A DNA stretch of 64,000 nucleotides from Streptomyces sp. AC555_RSS877 (GTDB lineage Bacteria; Actinomycetota; Actinomycetes; Streptomycetales; Streptomycetaceae). The stretch's first letter is position 1, and each line of letters starts with the position of its first letter. The notes beneath the pieces are model-generated. The model made no database searches, was not told where the DNA came from, and saw only the letters and a list, made by a program, of their open reading frames with translations. The translations under genes and the position numbers were made by a program. This document shows positions 25,026 to 33,791 of this stretch, one piece after another. The stretch is from contig NZ_JAGMUK010000074.1 of the NCBI RefSeq assembly GCF_019049245.1, positions 1 through 64,000 on the forward strand, in the 5' to 3' direction.

Positions 25026-26393
25026 TCACGTGGGGGACACCTGCCGTTCCGGCATCTGACGGCCCAGCGCCAGCCGTGCCACGCGCGGCCAGTCGGCCGC
25101 CGCCCCACGCGCCCGAGACGCACCGGGGCGACGGCGCGGCACGCGGACCCGGAGCGCTCCGGGCGTGCTGCGGCACACGACGGGTGACGGCAGAACAACG
25201 TGCTCTCCGTCGATGCCGACCGGGAGGGTGTCGGTGTCGGCTTCGACGACAACCTCCTTTGCACTCAGCCGGATCAATCCCCCGGAGCTCGGACCGCGCG
25301 CCAGGCGGGCGGCCTGAGCGGTGTTGCCGATCCGCACGCACACCACGCCGAGCAGTCCCGAGTCCAGCCGCTCCCTGCGCCCCGGACGGGCCGCGTCGAC
25401 GGCACGTCCGTAGGGATTGTTGCTGACGAGCAGCGCCTGAAGTCCATCGACGTACCTTCCGTCGGTGCGCGTCCGCAGCCTGGGCGCCTCCTCGCCGGTG
25501 AGGAGGCCGGGGAGGTTTCGCAGGGTCGTGCGGGTCTTGGCGTCCCGGTACGCGGGGTCGGTGACGACGGACGCGTACGTTCCGAACGAGGCGTTGTTGA
25601 CGAAGACCCGGTCCGCGGCGTACCCGAGGTCGACGCGGAGCTCGATGGCGTCGGACAGGGACTGAAGGGCGGCCGCCGGGTCGTCGCGGTCGAGGCCGAG
25701 GTCGAGGGCGAGGTGGTTGCGGGTACCGGCGGGAATCACCACGAACGGCAGGTCGTGCTGCGCCGCCACCTCGGCCACCAGAGCCTGGGTGCCGTCGCCG
25801 CCCGCCACCGCCAGGAGGTCGGCCCCCTCGGCGACGGCCTGCCGGGCCAGTCCGGCGACGTCCTGGTGCCCGTCGAGCACGACCACCCGGCAGCCCGCCG
25901 CCCGGGCCTTCTCCACCAGCTGGAAACGGCCCACCTTGCCGCCGCCGGAGCGGGGATTCATGAGGATCCAGGGCGTGTGGGGCGCTTCGGTGACGGCCTC
26001 TTCGGTGGCGGTGCGACCGCGTGGCAATGCCGTACGTGCCATCGCGACGGCCAGCACCCACAGGGCCAGGGCGAGCAGGGCCGGCCCCAGCATGCCGAAC
26101 GTGGCGTACAGCGCGAGGGCAGCGACGGGTGCGGTCACCGACAGAGCCACCCCGAGGGCACGGACCGCTCCGGTGTGCGCCAGGGTCCACCACACCCCGA
26201 CGGCGGCGAGCGCCAGTCCGGCGATGCCGACCAGCGCCCACAGCACGCTCCGCAGACCGGCGGCGACGAGCGGCACGAGGATGCTTCCCAGCAGGGCGAG
26301 CAATGCGAGGCGAGCCCGTCCGGGACTGTCCTCGCGTACGGCTGCGGCCCCTGCCTCTCCCGATCCCCTCGTGTTCCCGCCGTGTCGTCCCAC
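25026..26393 (-). CDS. Diacylglycerol kinase-family lipid kinase with N-terminal membrane domain
   Basis: This 455-aa protein has about four hydrophobic helices in residues 30-120, then a DAGK catalytic domain. Visible are NPRSGGGK (146-153), GGDGT (198-202) and PAGTRNHLALDLG (221-233), the nucleotide- and Mg-binding motifs of the family. It should phosphorylate diacylglycerol or a similar lipid at the membrane. The C-terminal ~25 residues are Arg-rich. It follows the DUF7144 gene by 22 bases on the same strand, so it likely shares its transcript. Confidence 0.9.
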   Translation of the reverse strand: MGRHGGNTRGSGEAGAAAVREDSPGRARLALLALLGSILVPLVAAGLRSVLWALVGIAGLALAAVGVWWTLAHTGAVRALGVALSVTAPVAALALYATFGMLGPALLALALWVLAVAMARTALPRGRTATEEAVTEAPHTPWILMNPRSGGGKVGRFQLVEKARAAGCRVVVLDGHQDVAGLARQAVAEGADLLAVAGGDGTQALVAEVAAQHDLPFVVIPAGTRNHLALDLGLDRDDPAAALQSLSDAIELRVDLGYAADRVFVNNASFGTYASVVTDPAYRDAKTRTTLRNLPGLLTGEEAPRLRTRTDGRYVDGLQALLVSNNPYGRAVDAARPGRRERLDSGLLGVVCVRIGNTAQAARLARGPSSGGLIRLSAKEVVVEADTDTLPVGIDGEHVVLPSPVVCRSTPGALRVRVPRRRPGASRARGAAADWPRVARLALGRQMPERQVSPT

Positions 26394-26415
26394 CGGCCGG
26401 CCCTTCTCTCCTGCC

Positions 26416-26901
26416 TCACACCTTGTGCGACCGGCGCTCTTCGGACGGTTGGCGCTCCTCGGACAGTGGACGCTCCCCGGACAGGTCCGAGAGGTTGCCG
26501 CGCTGAACCACGCACAGGGCCCAGATGATGAAGCCGGAGAGCGCGATCATCACGACCGACCACACCGGGTAGTACGGCAGGGACAGGAAGTTGGCGATGA
26601 TGACGAGTCCGGCGATGGCCACACCGGCGACGCGCGCCCACGTCGCGGTCTGGAGCAGCCCGATACTGACGATCACGGCGACCACGCCCAGAGCGAGGTG
26701 GACCCAGCCCCAGCCGGTCAGGTCGAACTCGAACACGTAATTGCGCGTCGTGACGAAGATGTCGTCCTCGGCGATGGCCATGATGCCCCGGAAAATGTCG
26801 AGCAGGCCGACAAGGAAGAGCATCACGGCCGCGAATGCCGTCAGGCCGGTTGCCCATTCCTGCTTCGCCGTGTGTGCCTGCCGCGTGTGTGTCGCGGTCA
26901 T
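26416..26901 (-). CDS. DUF7144-type membrane protein
   Basis: This 161-aa protein has four hydrophobic helices between residues 20 and 135 (GLTAFAAVMLFLVGLLDIF ... WALCVVQRGN). The conserved pattern is GIMAIAEDDIFVTTRNYVF between helices 1 and 2. The tail is polar and contains two SEERQPSEER-like repeats. This is a widespread actinobacterial family of unknown function, often near stress genes. Start 26901 precedes the tail end of the SHOCT gene, giving a SHOCT-DUF7144-DAGK order on one strand. Confidence 0.85.
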   Translation of the reverse strand: MTATHTRQAHTAKQEWATGLTAFAAVMLFLVGLLDIFRGIMAIAEDDIFVTTRNYVFEFDLTGWGWVHLALGVVAVIVSIGLLQTATWARVAGVAIAGLVIIANFLSLPYYPVWSVVMIALSGFIIWALCVVQRGNLSDLSGERPLSEERQPSEERRSHKV

Positions 26902-26938
26902 CTTGCGCCTCGATTCATGGTGGGGGCACGCGGGATGC

Positions 26939-27403
26939 TCAGCGACCGGGAGTGCGGGCGGTGGAGCCGGCGTGTTCCGCCGGGCCATGGCCGGTCAGGA
27001 CCAGTTCCTTCGCCCTGCGGAACTCCTCGTCCGTGATGTCGCCGCGGGCGCGAATTTCGGACAGCTTGCTGAGTTCGTCGGCGCTGCTGGGTCGGCCGGC
27101 GCCTGCGGCCTCCTTGATGTGGGCGTCGAATGCTTCCTGCTGTGCCCGGGCCTGCGCTATTTCCCTGCGGCCCATGTTCTTGCCGCGGGCGATCACGTAG
27201 ACGAAGACGCCCAGGAAGGGCAGCACGATGGTGAGCACCAGCCAGCCTGCTTTCGCCCACCCGCTCATCTCGTCGTCGCGGAAGATGTCGACGACGATGC
27301 GGAAGAGCAGGACGAACCACATGATCCACAGGAAGAACAGGAGCATGCTCCAGAAGACGCTCAGCAAGGGGTAGTCGTACGCCAAATACGTCTGCGCGCT
27401 CAT
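26939..27403 (-). CDS. SHOCT-domain membrane protein
   Basis: This 154-aa protein has a PLDc_N-like N-terminus with two membrane helices (residues 13-38 and 51-72). Residues 103-137 form a SHOCT motif: LSKLSEIRARGDITDEEFRRAKELVL (in parts). Such proteins are thought to be short oligomerising membrane factors in stress responses. GGAGAAAAGAC precedes ATG 27403. About 80 bases upstream lies one of the four TCACCC-N5-GGGTGA palindromes, making this the head of a SHOCT-DUF7144-DAGK unit. Confidence 0.9.
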   Translation of the reverse strand: MSAQTYLAYDYPLLSVFWSMLLFFLWIMWFVLLFRIVVDIFRDDEMSGWAKAGWLVLTIVLPFLGVFVYVIARGKNMGRREIAQARAQQEAFDAHIKEAAGAGRPSSADELSKLSEIRARGDITDEEFRRAKELVLTGHGPAEHAGSTARTPGR

Positions 27404-27483
27404 GTCTTTTCTCCGTTCCGGGCGCTCGCCCGGCCGCCGTTGCGTGCTGGTTTCAGCGTGGACACGGTCAGGGGCGGACGGCC

Positions 27484-27500
27484 TCACCCGACGCGGGTGA
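27484..27500 (-). promoter_or_regulatory. Shared palindrome, site 1 (upstream of SHOCT gene)
   Basis: Reading in the gene direction the site is TCACCCGCGTCGGGTGA followed by GGC: perfect 6-base arms with a 5-base spacer. It ends 80 bases before the SHOCT start codon, between that gene and the end of the YihY gene. See the finding on the four-site motif. Confidence 0.65.
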
Positions 27501-27549
27501 ACCTGGGGGCGGCCCGGCACTCGACGGACACGCTCCCGTGGGGCAGCAA

Positions 27550-28413
27550 TCAGGGCTCGGCCCGCGTACGGCGGGGGACGGCGGCGGTCCGGTACCAGTC
27601 GGAGGAGGCCACGTACTGGCCGAGGGCGAGGCCCGAGACGGCCACCAGGAACACGGCGATCAACCAGGACAGGAACGTGAAAACGGGCCCCAGCAAACCG
27701 AACTCCTGCAGGCTGCGCTCCATGGCCGTAGGCACGAACAGGCCGGCGGCCCAGCTCAGCACGACGGTGCCCGTGCCCGCCAGCAGGGCTCCCGGCAGCA
27801 GGTCCCGCCAGCCGATCCTGCCGCCCAGCAGCAGATGCTGGGACCACCACCACAGCAGGGTCGCCGACAGCAAGGACAGAATCCCTCCGATCACCACGCT
27901 GCCGCCGAACCCGCTGCGCAGCGGTGCCTGGACCAGAAGGACACCCAGCCAGACGAGCAGCCAGAGCAGCCAGCGCCAGACCGCGGCCCGCACCGGTGCC
28001 CGGGGCAGGTGCCAGCACCGCTCGCAGACCGCTTGAAGCGCCCGGCTGAAGGCCGTGGCGGACACGAGAGTCACCACCACGCCCACAGCTCCGGAGGCGT
28101 CCCGTGGTGTGCCGGTGGCGGCAAAGGCACGGCGTACCTCGTCGAGCGTGTCACCGCGCACTCCCAGCACCGCACGGAGGGAGTCGGCCAACAGATCCTG
28201 CACCCCTCGGGGGGCGAACGCCGCGACGGTCATCAGCAGCGGGAGCGCGGTGATGAAGGCCTGCGCGGCCAGCCTGACGGAGCCCTCCACGACGTTGAGC
28301 GCCGAAAGACGGGGCAGCAGCCGGGCCACCGGACCGGCCCGCAGGCTCGCCCGGACCCGCTCCACCGCCGTGTGCCTGCGGGACGCCGGGGCGGGGCCGT
28401 GGGTCCTTGCCAT
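27550..28413 (-). CDS. YihY/BrkB-family membrane protein
   Basis: This 287-aa protein has six hydrophobic segments. The N-terminal portion VVEGSVRLAAQAFITALPLLM matches the YihY/virulence-factor BrkB fold. Family members are conserved inner membrane proteins, once proposed to be RNase BN, with no confirmed function. Only three bases separate it from the upstream 449-aa membrane protein, so the two are co-translated. Confidence 0.87.
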   Translation of the reverse strand: MARTHGPAPASRRHTAVERVRASLRAGPVARLLPRLSALNVVEGSVRLAAQAFITALPLLMTVAAFAPRGVQDLLADSLRAVLGVRGDTLDEVRRAFAATGTPRDASGAVGVVVTLVSATAFSRALQAVCERCWHLPRAPVRAAVWRWLLWLLVWLGVLLVQAPLRSGFGGSVVIGGILSLLSATLLWWWSQHLLLGGRIGWRDLLPGALLAGTGTVVLSWAAGLFVPTAMERSLQEFGLLGPVFTFLSWLIAVFLVAVSGLALGQYVASSDWYRTAAVPRRTRAEP

Positions 28414-28416
28414 GGC

Positions 28417-29766
28417 TCACGGTGCCGCCGCTCGGTCCTCGTGCCCGGCGGTCGGGCCCGCGGCGGCAGCGAGGGCCGCCACCACGATCAGGACGGCCAC
28501 GGCGATGCCCAGAACGAGCGCCACCGCTCCGACCGAGGGGTGGTTCCAGAGCAGCAGAGCCAGCGCTCCGGCCGCGATGACGCCGCCGGTGGTCCATGCC
28601 CGGTGGTCCGCCAGCCAGCGTCCGGTGGACCCGGTGTGCACTCCGAGGCGCCGCAGGCCCTGGCCGGCGGCCGTTGTGCCCCTGTTCGTCGCCGTGCGGA
28701 CGGCGCGGGCGGGACGGCCGGGACCGTACAGATAGGCGACCAGTGCCGTGATCACCGAGACGACCAGCAGGGTGCGCGTGCTGTCGCGCAGGAACCGGAC
28801 GAACGTGTCGTAGATCGCCGCGGCCGCGTCGGTGGGCAGTGCCGTGGACGGGACCGAGTCCAGATAGACCCGTCGGACCACGGCCAGCGCGACGAGCAGC
28901 ACCACCATCATCACGCCGACACCCGTCGCGGTGATCATCAGCATCACCCGGTGCGCCGGAGCGGTCCACACGGCGAGCGCGGCGAGTACGACGGTCAGGA
29001 CGGGCAGCCAGGTGCCGAGGATGTCCAGCAGCCGCATGGTGTCCTGCGCCTTGCCCAGTTCCTCGGTGTGGAACAGCGTGATGGTCCGGTCGGTGTCCGG
29101 GATGGCGGCGGCCTTGTCGAAGCCCGCGTCGACGAGCCGCTCCCGTACCTCGTTGACGACCTCTCCCACGTCCAGTTGGACGGTGTCGCCCTCGGCGCGC
29201 ACGGCACCCTCGCGCTCTCCGGTGAGCATGTTCACCACCGCGGCGTGCGACCGCCGGTTGGCGCCCTCCCACACCTGCTGGAAGGCGTCGCTGGTGATCA
29301 CGCGGGTCACGGTGCGGTCCACGACGGACCTGACCGCGCTGCGCAGCGGACCCTCGAGAGACTCGGCCCCCTCCACGACGCGGGGTGGTGCCCCGGCGTC
29401 CCGGAGGACCCTGGTGAGCGAGTCCGTCACCGCTTTGACGTCCACGTTGGCCACCACACGGTCCGTGAGCCGGTTGATCACCACCTCCTGAACGGGCGGC
29501 TCGGACGCCAGCGGCGCGACGGTCTCCACGTACCGGTCGGTGTCGGAGACCGTGTCCTGAACCCAGGCCGCGACCACGGCCAGGGGCGCGAGCAGCAGGG
29601 CCAGCAGGAGGAGGACCGAGGCGCCGGCCCTGCGTACCCGCCGGTGGCGCACCGCCGCGTGACGGCGCAGTCGCTCGTATTCCGCTCGCTCCTCGGCGGT
29701 CATGGCGTGCTTCTGGTGTGAGGTTCCGCCGGAGTCCGGCGAATCCGGTGTCGCGGCCGGGTTCAT
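28417..29766 (-). CDS. Large membrane protein, four-to-six helices, unknown function
   Basis: This 449-aa protein has one helix at residues ~45-70, then a ~170-residue extracytoplasmic region predicted to be helical (YVETVAPLASEPPVQEVVINRLTD...). Three to five helices follow from ~260 onward. The arrangement is common in actinobacterial membrane proteins of unknown role. ATG 29766 follows AAGGAAGGGAGCACCC, so the longer upstream frame is discarded. It forms a two-gene unit with YihY. No shared palindrome is found upstream of it. Confidence 0.75.
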   Translation of the reverse strand: MNPAATPDSPDSGGTSHQKHAMTAEERAEYERLRRHAAVRHRRVRRAGASVLLLLALLLAPLAVVAAWVQDTVSDTDRYVETVAPLASEPPVQEVVINRLTDRVVANVDVKAVTDSLTRVLRDAGAPPRVVEGAESLEGPLRSAVRSVVDRTVTRVITSDAFQQVWEGANRRSHAAVVNMLTGEREGAVRAEGDTVQLDVGEVVNEVRERLVDAGFDKAAAIPDTDRTITLFHTEELGKAQDTMRLLDILGTWLPVLTVVLAALAVWTAPAHRVMLMITATGVGVMMVVLLVALAVVRRVYLDSVPSTALPTDAAAAIYDTFVRFLRDSTRTLLVVSVITALVAYLYGPGRPARAVRTATNRGTTAAGQGLRRLGVHTGSTGRWLADHRAWTTGGVIAAGALALLLWNHPSVGAVALVLGIAVAVLIVVAALAAAAGPTAGHEDRAAAP

Positions 29767-29885
29767 GGGTGCTCCCTTCCTTGTGCGCCGCTCAGGCCGT
29801 GACGGTCGCCGCGCGGGATGACGTTGGGGGAGGCGATCACGGGTCCGGTGTGTCCGGCGCGCCCGCCGGAGGGGCGGGTGCGGTG

Positions 29886-30545
29886 TCAGGCCGTCTCGGC
29901 GGAGGGCCGCGGCTCCGTGGGGTGCGTCTTTCGAAGCGCGGCCCGCCACGCGAGGGCGACCACCGCCTCACCCAGGCCGAGCAGGACGAGCCACAGGCCG
30001 AGCAGCCGGGTCAGGGCACGGGCCGACTCGGCCGGCAGCGCGAGCACCACGATCCCCGCGACGATGCCGAGCACCGCGATGCCCAGGACGACGCCCCGGT
30101 GCGGCAGGTCCTCGGCGGCGAGGGCCGTGTAGAGGGTGAGGATGCCGGACACCAGCCAGACGATCCCGACGATGAGTGAGAGCGCGTTGATCGTCTGCAG
30201 CGGGTTCCGCAGGCACAGCACTCCGGCGAGGACGTACAGCACGGCCAGGAGCAGGCCCGGGAGCCGTTCGTGCCCCGCCCGCGCGAAGACGTCCACGAAC
30301 CGGAAGGCCCCGCCCACCAGCAGGTGCAGGCCGATGAGGACGGCCACGACGTGCAGGGTCGCCTCCGGCCAGACCAGTACCAGGACACCCAGCACCAGCG
30401 TCGCGACGGCCGAGCCCAGGAGCCAGGTCCAGGAACGGCCGAGCCGCCCAAGTGCCTGTGCGGGGTCGGCCGTCGGGCCGGGGGCCGCTCCGTCGGGCTC
30501 GTGTTCCTGTCCGGTGCGCGATGCCGGACCACGCGGCATGGTCAT
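29886..30545 (-). CDS. HdeD-family membrane protein
   Basis: This 219-aa protein has a ~50-residue polar N-terminus, then six closely spaced helices with the HdeD pattern (LVLGVLVLVWPEATLHVVAVLIGLHLLVGG, then a repeat unit with NPLQTINALSLIVGIVWLVSGI, read in parts). HdeD is an acid-stress membrane protein in E. coli; actinobacterial members are abundant and uncharacterised. CGAGGAGGAGCC gives a strong ribosome site. A perfect GTCACCC-N5-GGGTGAC palindrome lies 116 bases upstream. Confidence 0.9.
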   Translation of the reverse strand: MTMPRGPASRTGQEHEPDGAAPGPTADPAQALGRLGRSWTWLLGSAVATLVLGVLVLVWPEATLHVVAVLIGLHLLVGGAFRFVDVFARAGHERLPGLLLAVLYVLAGVLCLRNPLQTINALSLIVGIVWLVSGILTLYTALAAEDLPHRGVVLGIAVLGIVAGIVVLALPAESARALTRLLGLWLVLLGLGEAVVALAWRAALRKTHPTEPRPSAETA

Positions 30546-30661
30546 GGCTCCTCCTCGCGTGATCGAGCGGTCGTTTCCGGATCGCCGACGGGGCGGTGTG
30601 TGAGGGGGCGGTGTGCGGGGACCTGACCGCTCCAGGGTTACGCCTGTCACCCGGTGCCGGG

Positions 30662-30680
30662 GTCACCCACCACGGGTGAC
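30662..30680 (-). promoter_or_regulatory. Shared palindrome, site 2 (upstream of HdeD gene)
   Basis: GTCACCC and GGGTGAC form perfect 7-base arms around 5 bases. A nearby half-site TGTCACCCGG occurs at 30655-30660. It lies between the HdeD gene and the divergent DUF2252 relic, so it may once have served both. Confidence 0.7.
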
Positions 30681-30780
30681 CTCCGGCGACGTGGCCGTGG
30701 CGGTGCGGCGGGCATCTCGCGCATCCCGCGGTGCCCGTCCCTTCGGCCTTCCGGCCGGACAGAACGAAGAGGCTCTGTTC

Positions 30781-31030
30781 CGTGCGCCGACTGTGGACGG
30801 GAAGGCATCGCTCGCCCGGCTCTCCCTCTCGGCCGGCTGTGCGGGGTGTCCCGGCCGCGTGCCCACGCCCGCTCGGGCGATCCCGTCGCCCTCGCCACCT
30901 GTCTGGGCGGCAGCGACCGCCTCGACCGCGCGGTCGCTGCCCGTTCGCCCCGTCTCACGCCGACCAGAGACAGCTGAGCTACGAGGCCCGGGCGCGGGAA
31001 GCCGCATGCCGCTCCGGCCGGATCAAGGGC
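30781..31030 (+). pseudogene. DUF2252 gene relic with frameshift
   Basis: One plus-strand frame reads LCGVSRPRAHARSGDPVALA and GGSDRLDRAVA. Another frame continues as FAPSHADQRQLSYEAR and CRSGRIKG. Lined up in order, these match the C-terminal end of the intact DUF2252 protein encoded at 36784-38220 (LCGVTLARAHARSGDRIAMA, GGGDSFDRALA, FAEAYADQNERDHQAL). At least one frameshift splits the relic, and everything upstream is gone. Confidence 0.65.
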
Positions 31031-31141
31031 GGCGCGGCGGGCGCTGGGGCTCCCCCGGCCACCACGCGAAGCCGTCCGGCACCGCGCACCGTCCGGCACG
31101 CGCCCCGCACACCGCCCCGCCCCGCACACCGCCCGTTCCCG

Positions 31142-31339
31142 TCACTCCGGCAGCTGCCGCATCTCCATGACACGCAGTCCCAGTGACTGGCAGCGTGCCA
31201 GCAGCCCGTACAGGTGTGCTTCGTCCACGACGGGGCCGAACAGGACGGTCTGGCCGGACATCACCACATGGCCCAGCTCAGGGAAGGCCTTGGCCAGCGT
31301 TTCCGACAGGTGTCCCTCGACTCGGATCTCGTAGCGCAC
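31142..31339 (-). CDS. Small conserved actinobacterial protein, unknown function
   Basis: This 65-aa protein starts VRYEIRVEGHLSETLAKAFP and ends GLRVMEMRQLPE. It is soluble, with alternating strand/helix pattern and no cysteine pair or signal. GTG 31339 follows GGGAGGACAGCTC, a near-ideal ribosome site, and the frame upstream lacks coding character. I recall near-identical short proteins in many Streptomyces, with no assigned function. Its upstream region carries the TCACCC-N5-GGGTGA palindrome at the same ~80-base distance as the SHOCT gene. Confidence 0.75.
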   Translation of the reverse strand: MRYEIRVEGHLSETLAKAFPELGHVVMSGQTVLFGPVVDEAHLYGLLARCQSLGLRVMEMRQLPE

Positions 31340-31419
31340 GAGCTGTCCTCCCGTGGGCTGCCTGGGACAGGCGGACGGCACTGCTCCTACGATCGTGCGC
31401 TCCCGTGTCCCTTCGGGCC

Positions 31420-31436
31420 TCACCCGGTACAGGTGA
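31420..31436 (-). promoter_or_regulatory. Shared palindrome, site 3 (upstream of 65-aa gene)
   Basis: In the gene direction the site is TCACCTGTACCGGGTGA followed by GGC, with one mismatch in the left arm. It ends 80 bases before the GTG of the 65-aa gene, exactly the spacing of site 1. Confidence 0.6.
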
Positions 31437-31501
31437 CCCGTGGCCCGGTCGCGGACCGCGCGGACCGCGCGGACCGCACGACCGCACGGACCAAGGCGTT
31501 C

Positions 31502-32035
31502 TCAGTGCGTCAGAACGATCTTGAAGGAGATGATCAGCAGGCCGAGCACCAGGTTGACCGACGCGGTGGCGGCCACGAGCCGCCGGGAAGCACCGGCGCG
31601 GTGTGCCGCGGCCACGGACCAGCCGATCTGTCCGGCCACGGCGACGAAGAGGGCCAGCCACAGGGCACCTCGCACGTCCAGGCCCAGGAGCGGGCTGACG
31701 GCCACCGCGGCGGCCGGCGGGAGAGCGGCGTTGACGATCGGCCATTCGTCACGGCACACCTGGAGCACCACCCGGCGGTCCGGGGTCTGCTGCGCCAGAC
31801 GCGCCCCGAACAGCTGGGCATGCACGTGCGCGATCCAGAACACCACGCCGGTGAGCAACAGCAGCAGCACCAGTTCGGTGCGGGGGAACGAGCCCAAGGA
31901 GCCTGAGCCGATCACCACGGAGGCCGCGAGCATGGATCCGTAGACGCCGCCCGTGTAGTCCTCGCGGCCCCGCTGCTCGGCGCGGCGCCCCCTGCGGGCC
32001 GTGGTCGGTCCGGTCCTGGTTCGGCTCCTGGACAC
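31502..32035 (-). CDS. Integral membrane protein, unknown function
   Basis: This 177-aa protein has a basic N-terminus followed by about five hydrophobic segments; residues 50-75 (TELVLLLLLTGVVFWIAHVHAQ) and 145-175 are the clearest. GTG 32035 is preceded by GAGAGGGAGTCACCG. It lies 18 bases after the DHA2 exporter gene on the same strand, so the two probably share a transcript. No named family recognised. Confidence 0.75.
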   Translation of the reverse strand: MSRSRTRTGPTTARRGRRAEQRGREDYTGGVYGSMLAASVVIGSGSLGSFPRTELVLLLLLTGVVFWIAHVHAQLFGARLAQQTPDRRVVLQVCRDEWPIVNAALPPAAAVAVSPLLGLDVRGALWLALFVAVAGQIGWSVAAAHRAGASRRLVAATASVNLVLGLLIISFKIVLTH

Positions 32036-32053
32036 CGGTGACTCCCTCTCGAA

Positions 32054-33682
32054 TCAGCGCTTCGATCCGGTCGCACTGGCCGGAGCATCGGCGTCCTGCT
32101 GTCGCGGACGGCCGTCCCGGCCGGTCGGCAGGTGTGGAGTGACCAGGAAACTGGCGAGGGCGATGCCGCCGGTGGCCAGGATCGCCGCCTTGAGGCCGTC
32201 CAGCTGTGCGGAGGCGTAGGAGTCGGCGACGGCCTCGACCTCGGACGGCGGCAGCCCGGCACGCTGCGCCGCCGAGCGCACCTGATCGGTGGTGACGAAG
32301 GCGACCCCGGCCTGGAGAGCGACACCGACCTGCTCACGGGTCTCCTCGGACAGCTGCGGGTTGTCGTCCACCTGCGAGGTGAAGGCGTGCGCCAGCGCGC
32401 CGATGAGGATCGACCCGATGAGCGCGGTGCCCAGCGCCGAGCCCAGGTTCTGTGCCGTGAACTGGAGCCCTCCGGCCTCACTGCGTTCCTCCTCCCCGAC
32501 GCTGGACTGGACGACGTTGCCCAGCTGCGAGGCGAGCAGGCCGACACCTACGCCCAGCAGAGCCATGGCTCCGGCGAACTGCGCGTCGTCGATGACCGGG
32601 TCGATGGTGGCCAGCAGCCACACGATGGCCGCCGTCAGGGTCACCAGGGCCAGCCGGACCACCCGGCGCGGCCCCATCACCCGACCCAGCAGCGACCCGC
32701 ACAGCGAGGTCACGAGCATGGTGACGGACACCGGCAGCAGGCGCAGCCCCGTCTCGAAGGCGTCGAACCCCTGGACCACCTGCAAGTACAGCGGGATGGT
32801 GAAGAACAGCCCCAGCAGGATGAGGTTCTGGCTCAGCAGCGTCATCAGGCCGGACCGCAGCACCGGCCTGCCCAGCAGGGACAGGTGCACGAGCGGGTCG
32901 GTCCGCCGGTCCTCCCGCCGTCGCTCCCACCACCGGAAGACGGCCAGGACGGCGCCCCCCAAGCCGACGACGAACAGCGTCGGGGCGAAGCCGAAGACGG
33001 TGAAGGGAGGGTTGCGTGGCTGCACCCATCCCCAGGTGCTGCTCTGCAGCACCCCGAGCACGCCCAGTCCCAGTCCTGCCGCCGAGAGCACGGCACCGAC
33101 GCCGTCCAGCCGGGGGCGCGGGCCGGTCCGGGGGGAATCCACGATCACCCGGCGGCACAGCAGGACGGCCACGACGACCACGACCTCGCCGGCGAAGACC
33201 AGCCGCCAGGTGAGGTACGTCGTCACCCAGCCGCCCAGCAGCGGGCCGACCGCGATCCCGGCGCCGGCGAGCCCGCCGATGACCGCGTAGGCGATGGCCC
33301 GGTCCTTCCCGCGGTAGGCCTCCGCGACGAGGGCGGCCATGGCCGGCAGCACCATGGCGGCGCCCAGTCCCTCGATGACGGACCAGCCCAGTGTGAGGAC
33401 CCACAGCGTGGGTGCCACGGCGGTCAGGGCCGACCCCACGCCGTAGACGGTCAGCCCCAGGAGGAACATGCGGCGGCGCCCCAGGATGTCCCCGAACCTG
33501 CCGCCGATGATCATGAACGCCGCCATGACCAGCGCGTACAGCGTGATCACGGCCTGGATGGCGGTGACCTCCGTGTCGAAGTCCTCGACCAGCTGACTGA
33601 TGGACACGTTCATGACCGAGGTGTCCAGAACCATGAGGAACTGGGCCGTACCGAGGACGATCAGAGCCCGCCAGTGCTTCAC
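32054..33682 (-). CDS. MFS drug exporter, DHA2 (14-TMS) family
   Basis: This 542-aa protein has about 14 helices. It carries the MFS motif A GGRFGDILGRRRMF after helix 2 and the DHA2 start LGTAQFLMVLDTSVMNVSISQL. The family pumps drugs or toxic compounds out using the proton gradient. GTG 33682 follows TTGGCGAGGAGAACAGC. A palindrome of the shared type lies 109 bases upstream, and a large LuxR regulator gene precedes it on the same strand. The substrate is unknown. Confidence 0.92.
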   Translation of the reverse strand: MKHWRALIVLGTAQFLMVLDTSVMNVSISQLVEDFDTEVTAIQAVITLYALVMAAFMIIGGRFGDILGRRRMFLLGLTVYGVGSALTAVAPTLWVLTLGWSVIEGLGAAMVLPAMAALVAEAYRGKDRAIAYAVIGGLAGAGIAVGPLLGGWVTTYLTWRLVFAGEVVVVVAVLLCRRVIVDSPRTGPRPRLDGVGAVLSAAGLGLGVLGVLQSSTWGWVQPRNPPFTVFGFAPTLFVVGLGGAVLAVFRWWERRREDRRTDPLVHLSLLGRPVLRSGLMTLLSQNLILLGLFFTIPLYLQVVQGFDAFETGLRLLPVSVTMLVTSLCGSLLGRVMGPRRVVRLALVTLTAAIVWLLATIDPVIDDAQFAGAMALLGVGVGLLASQLGNVVQSSVGEEERSEAGGLQFTAQNLGSALGTALIGSILIGALAHAFTSQVDDNPQLSEETREQVGVALQAGVAFVTTDQVRSAAQRAGLPPSEVEAVADSYASAQLDGLKAAILATGGIALASFLVTPHLPTGRDGRPRQQDADAPASATGSKR

Positions 33683-33791
33683 GCTGTTCTCCTCGCCAAG
33701 TCGGCCGGTACGTCGGCGGAGCCGGCCGAGCAGTGGCCTGCACACGCCCCGCCGCTCTTGCCCATCGCATCCGAAGTACGCGCCTCGTGCC

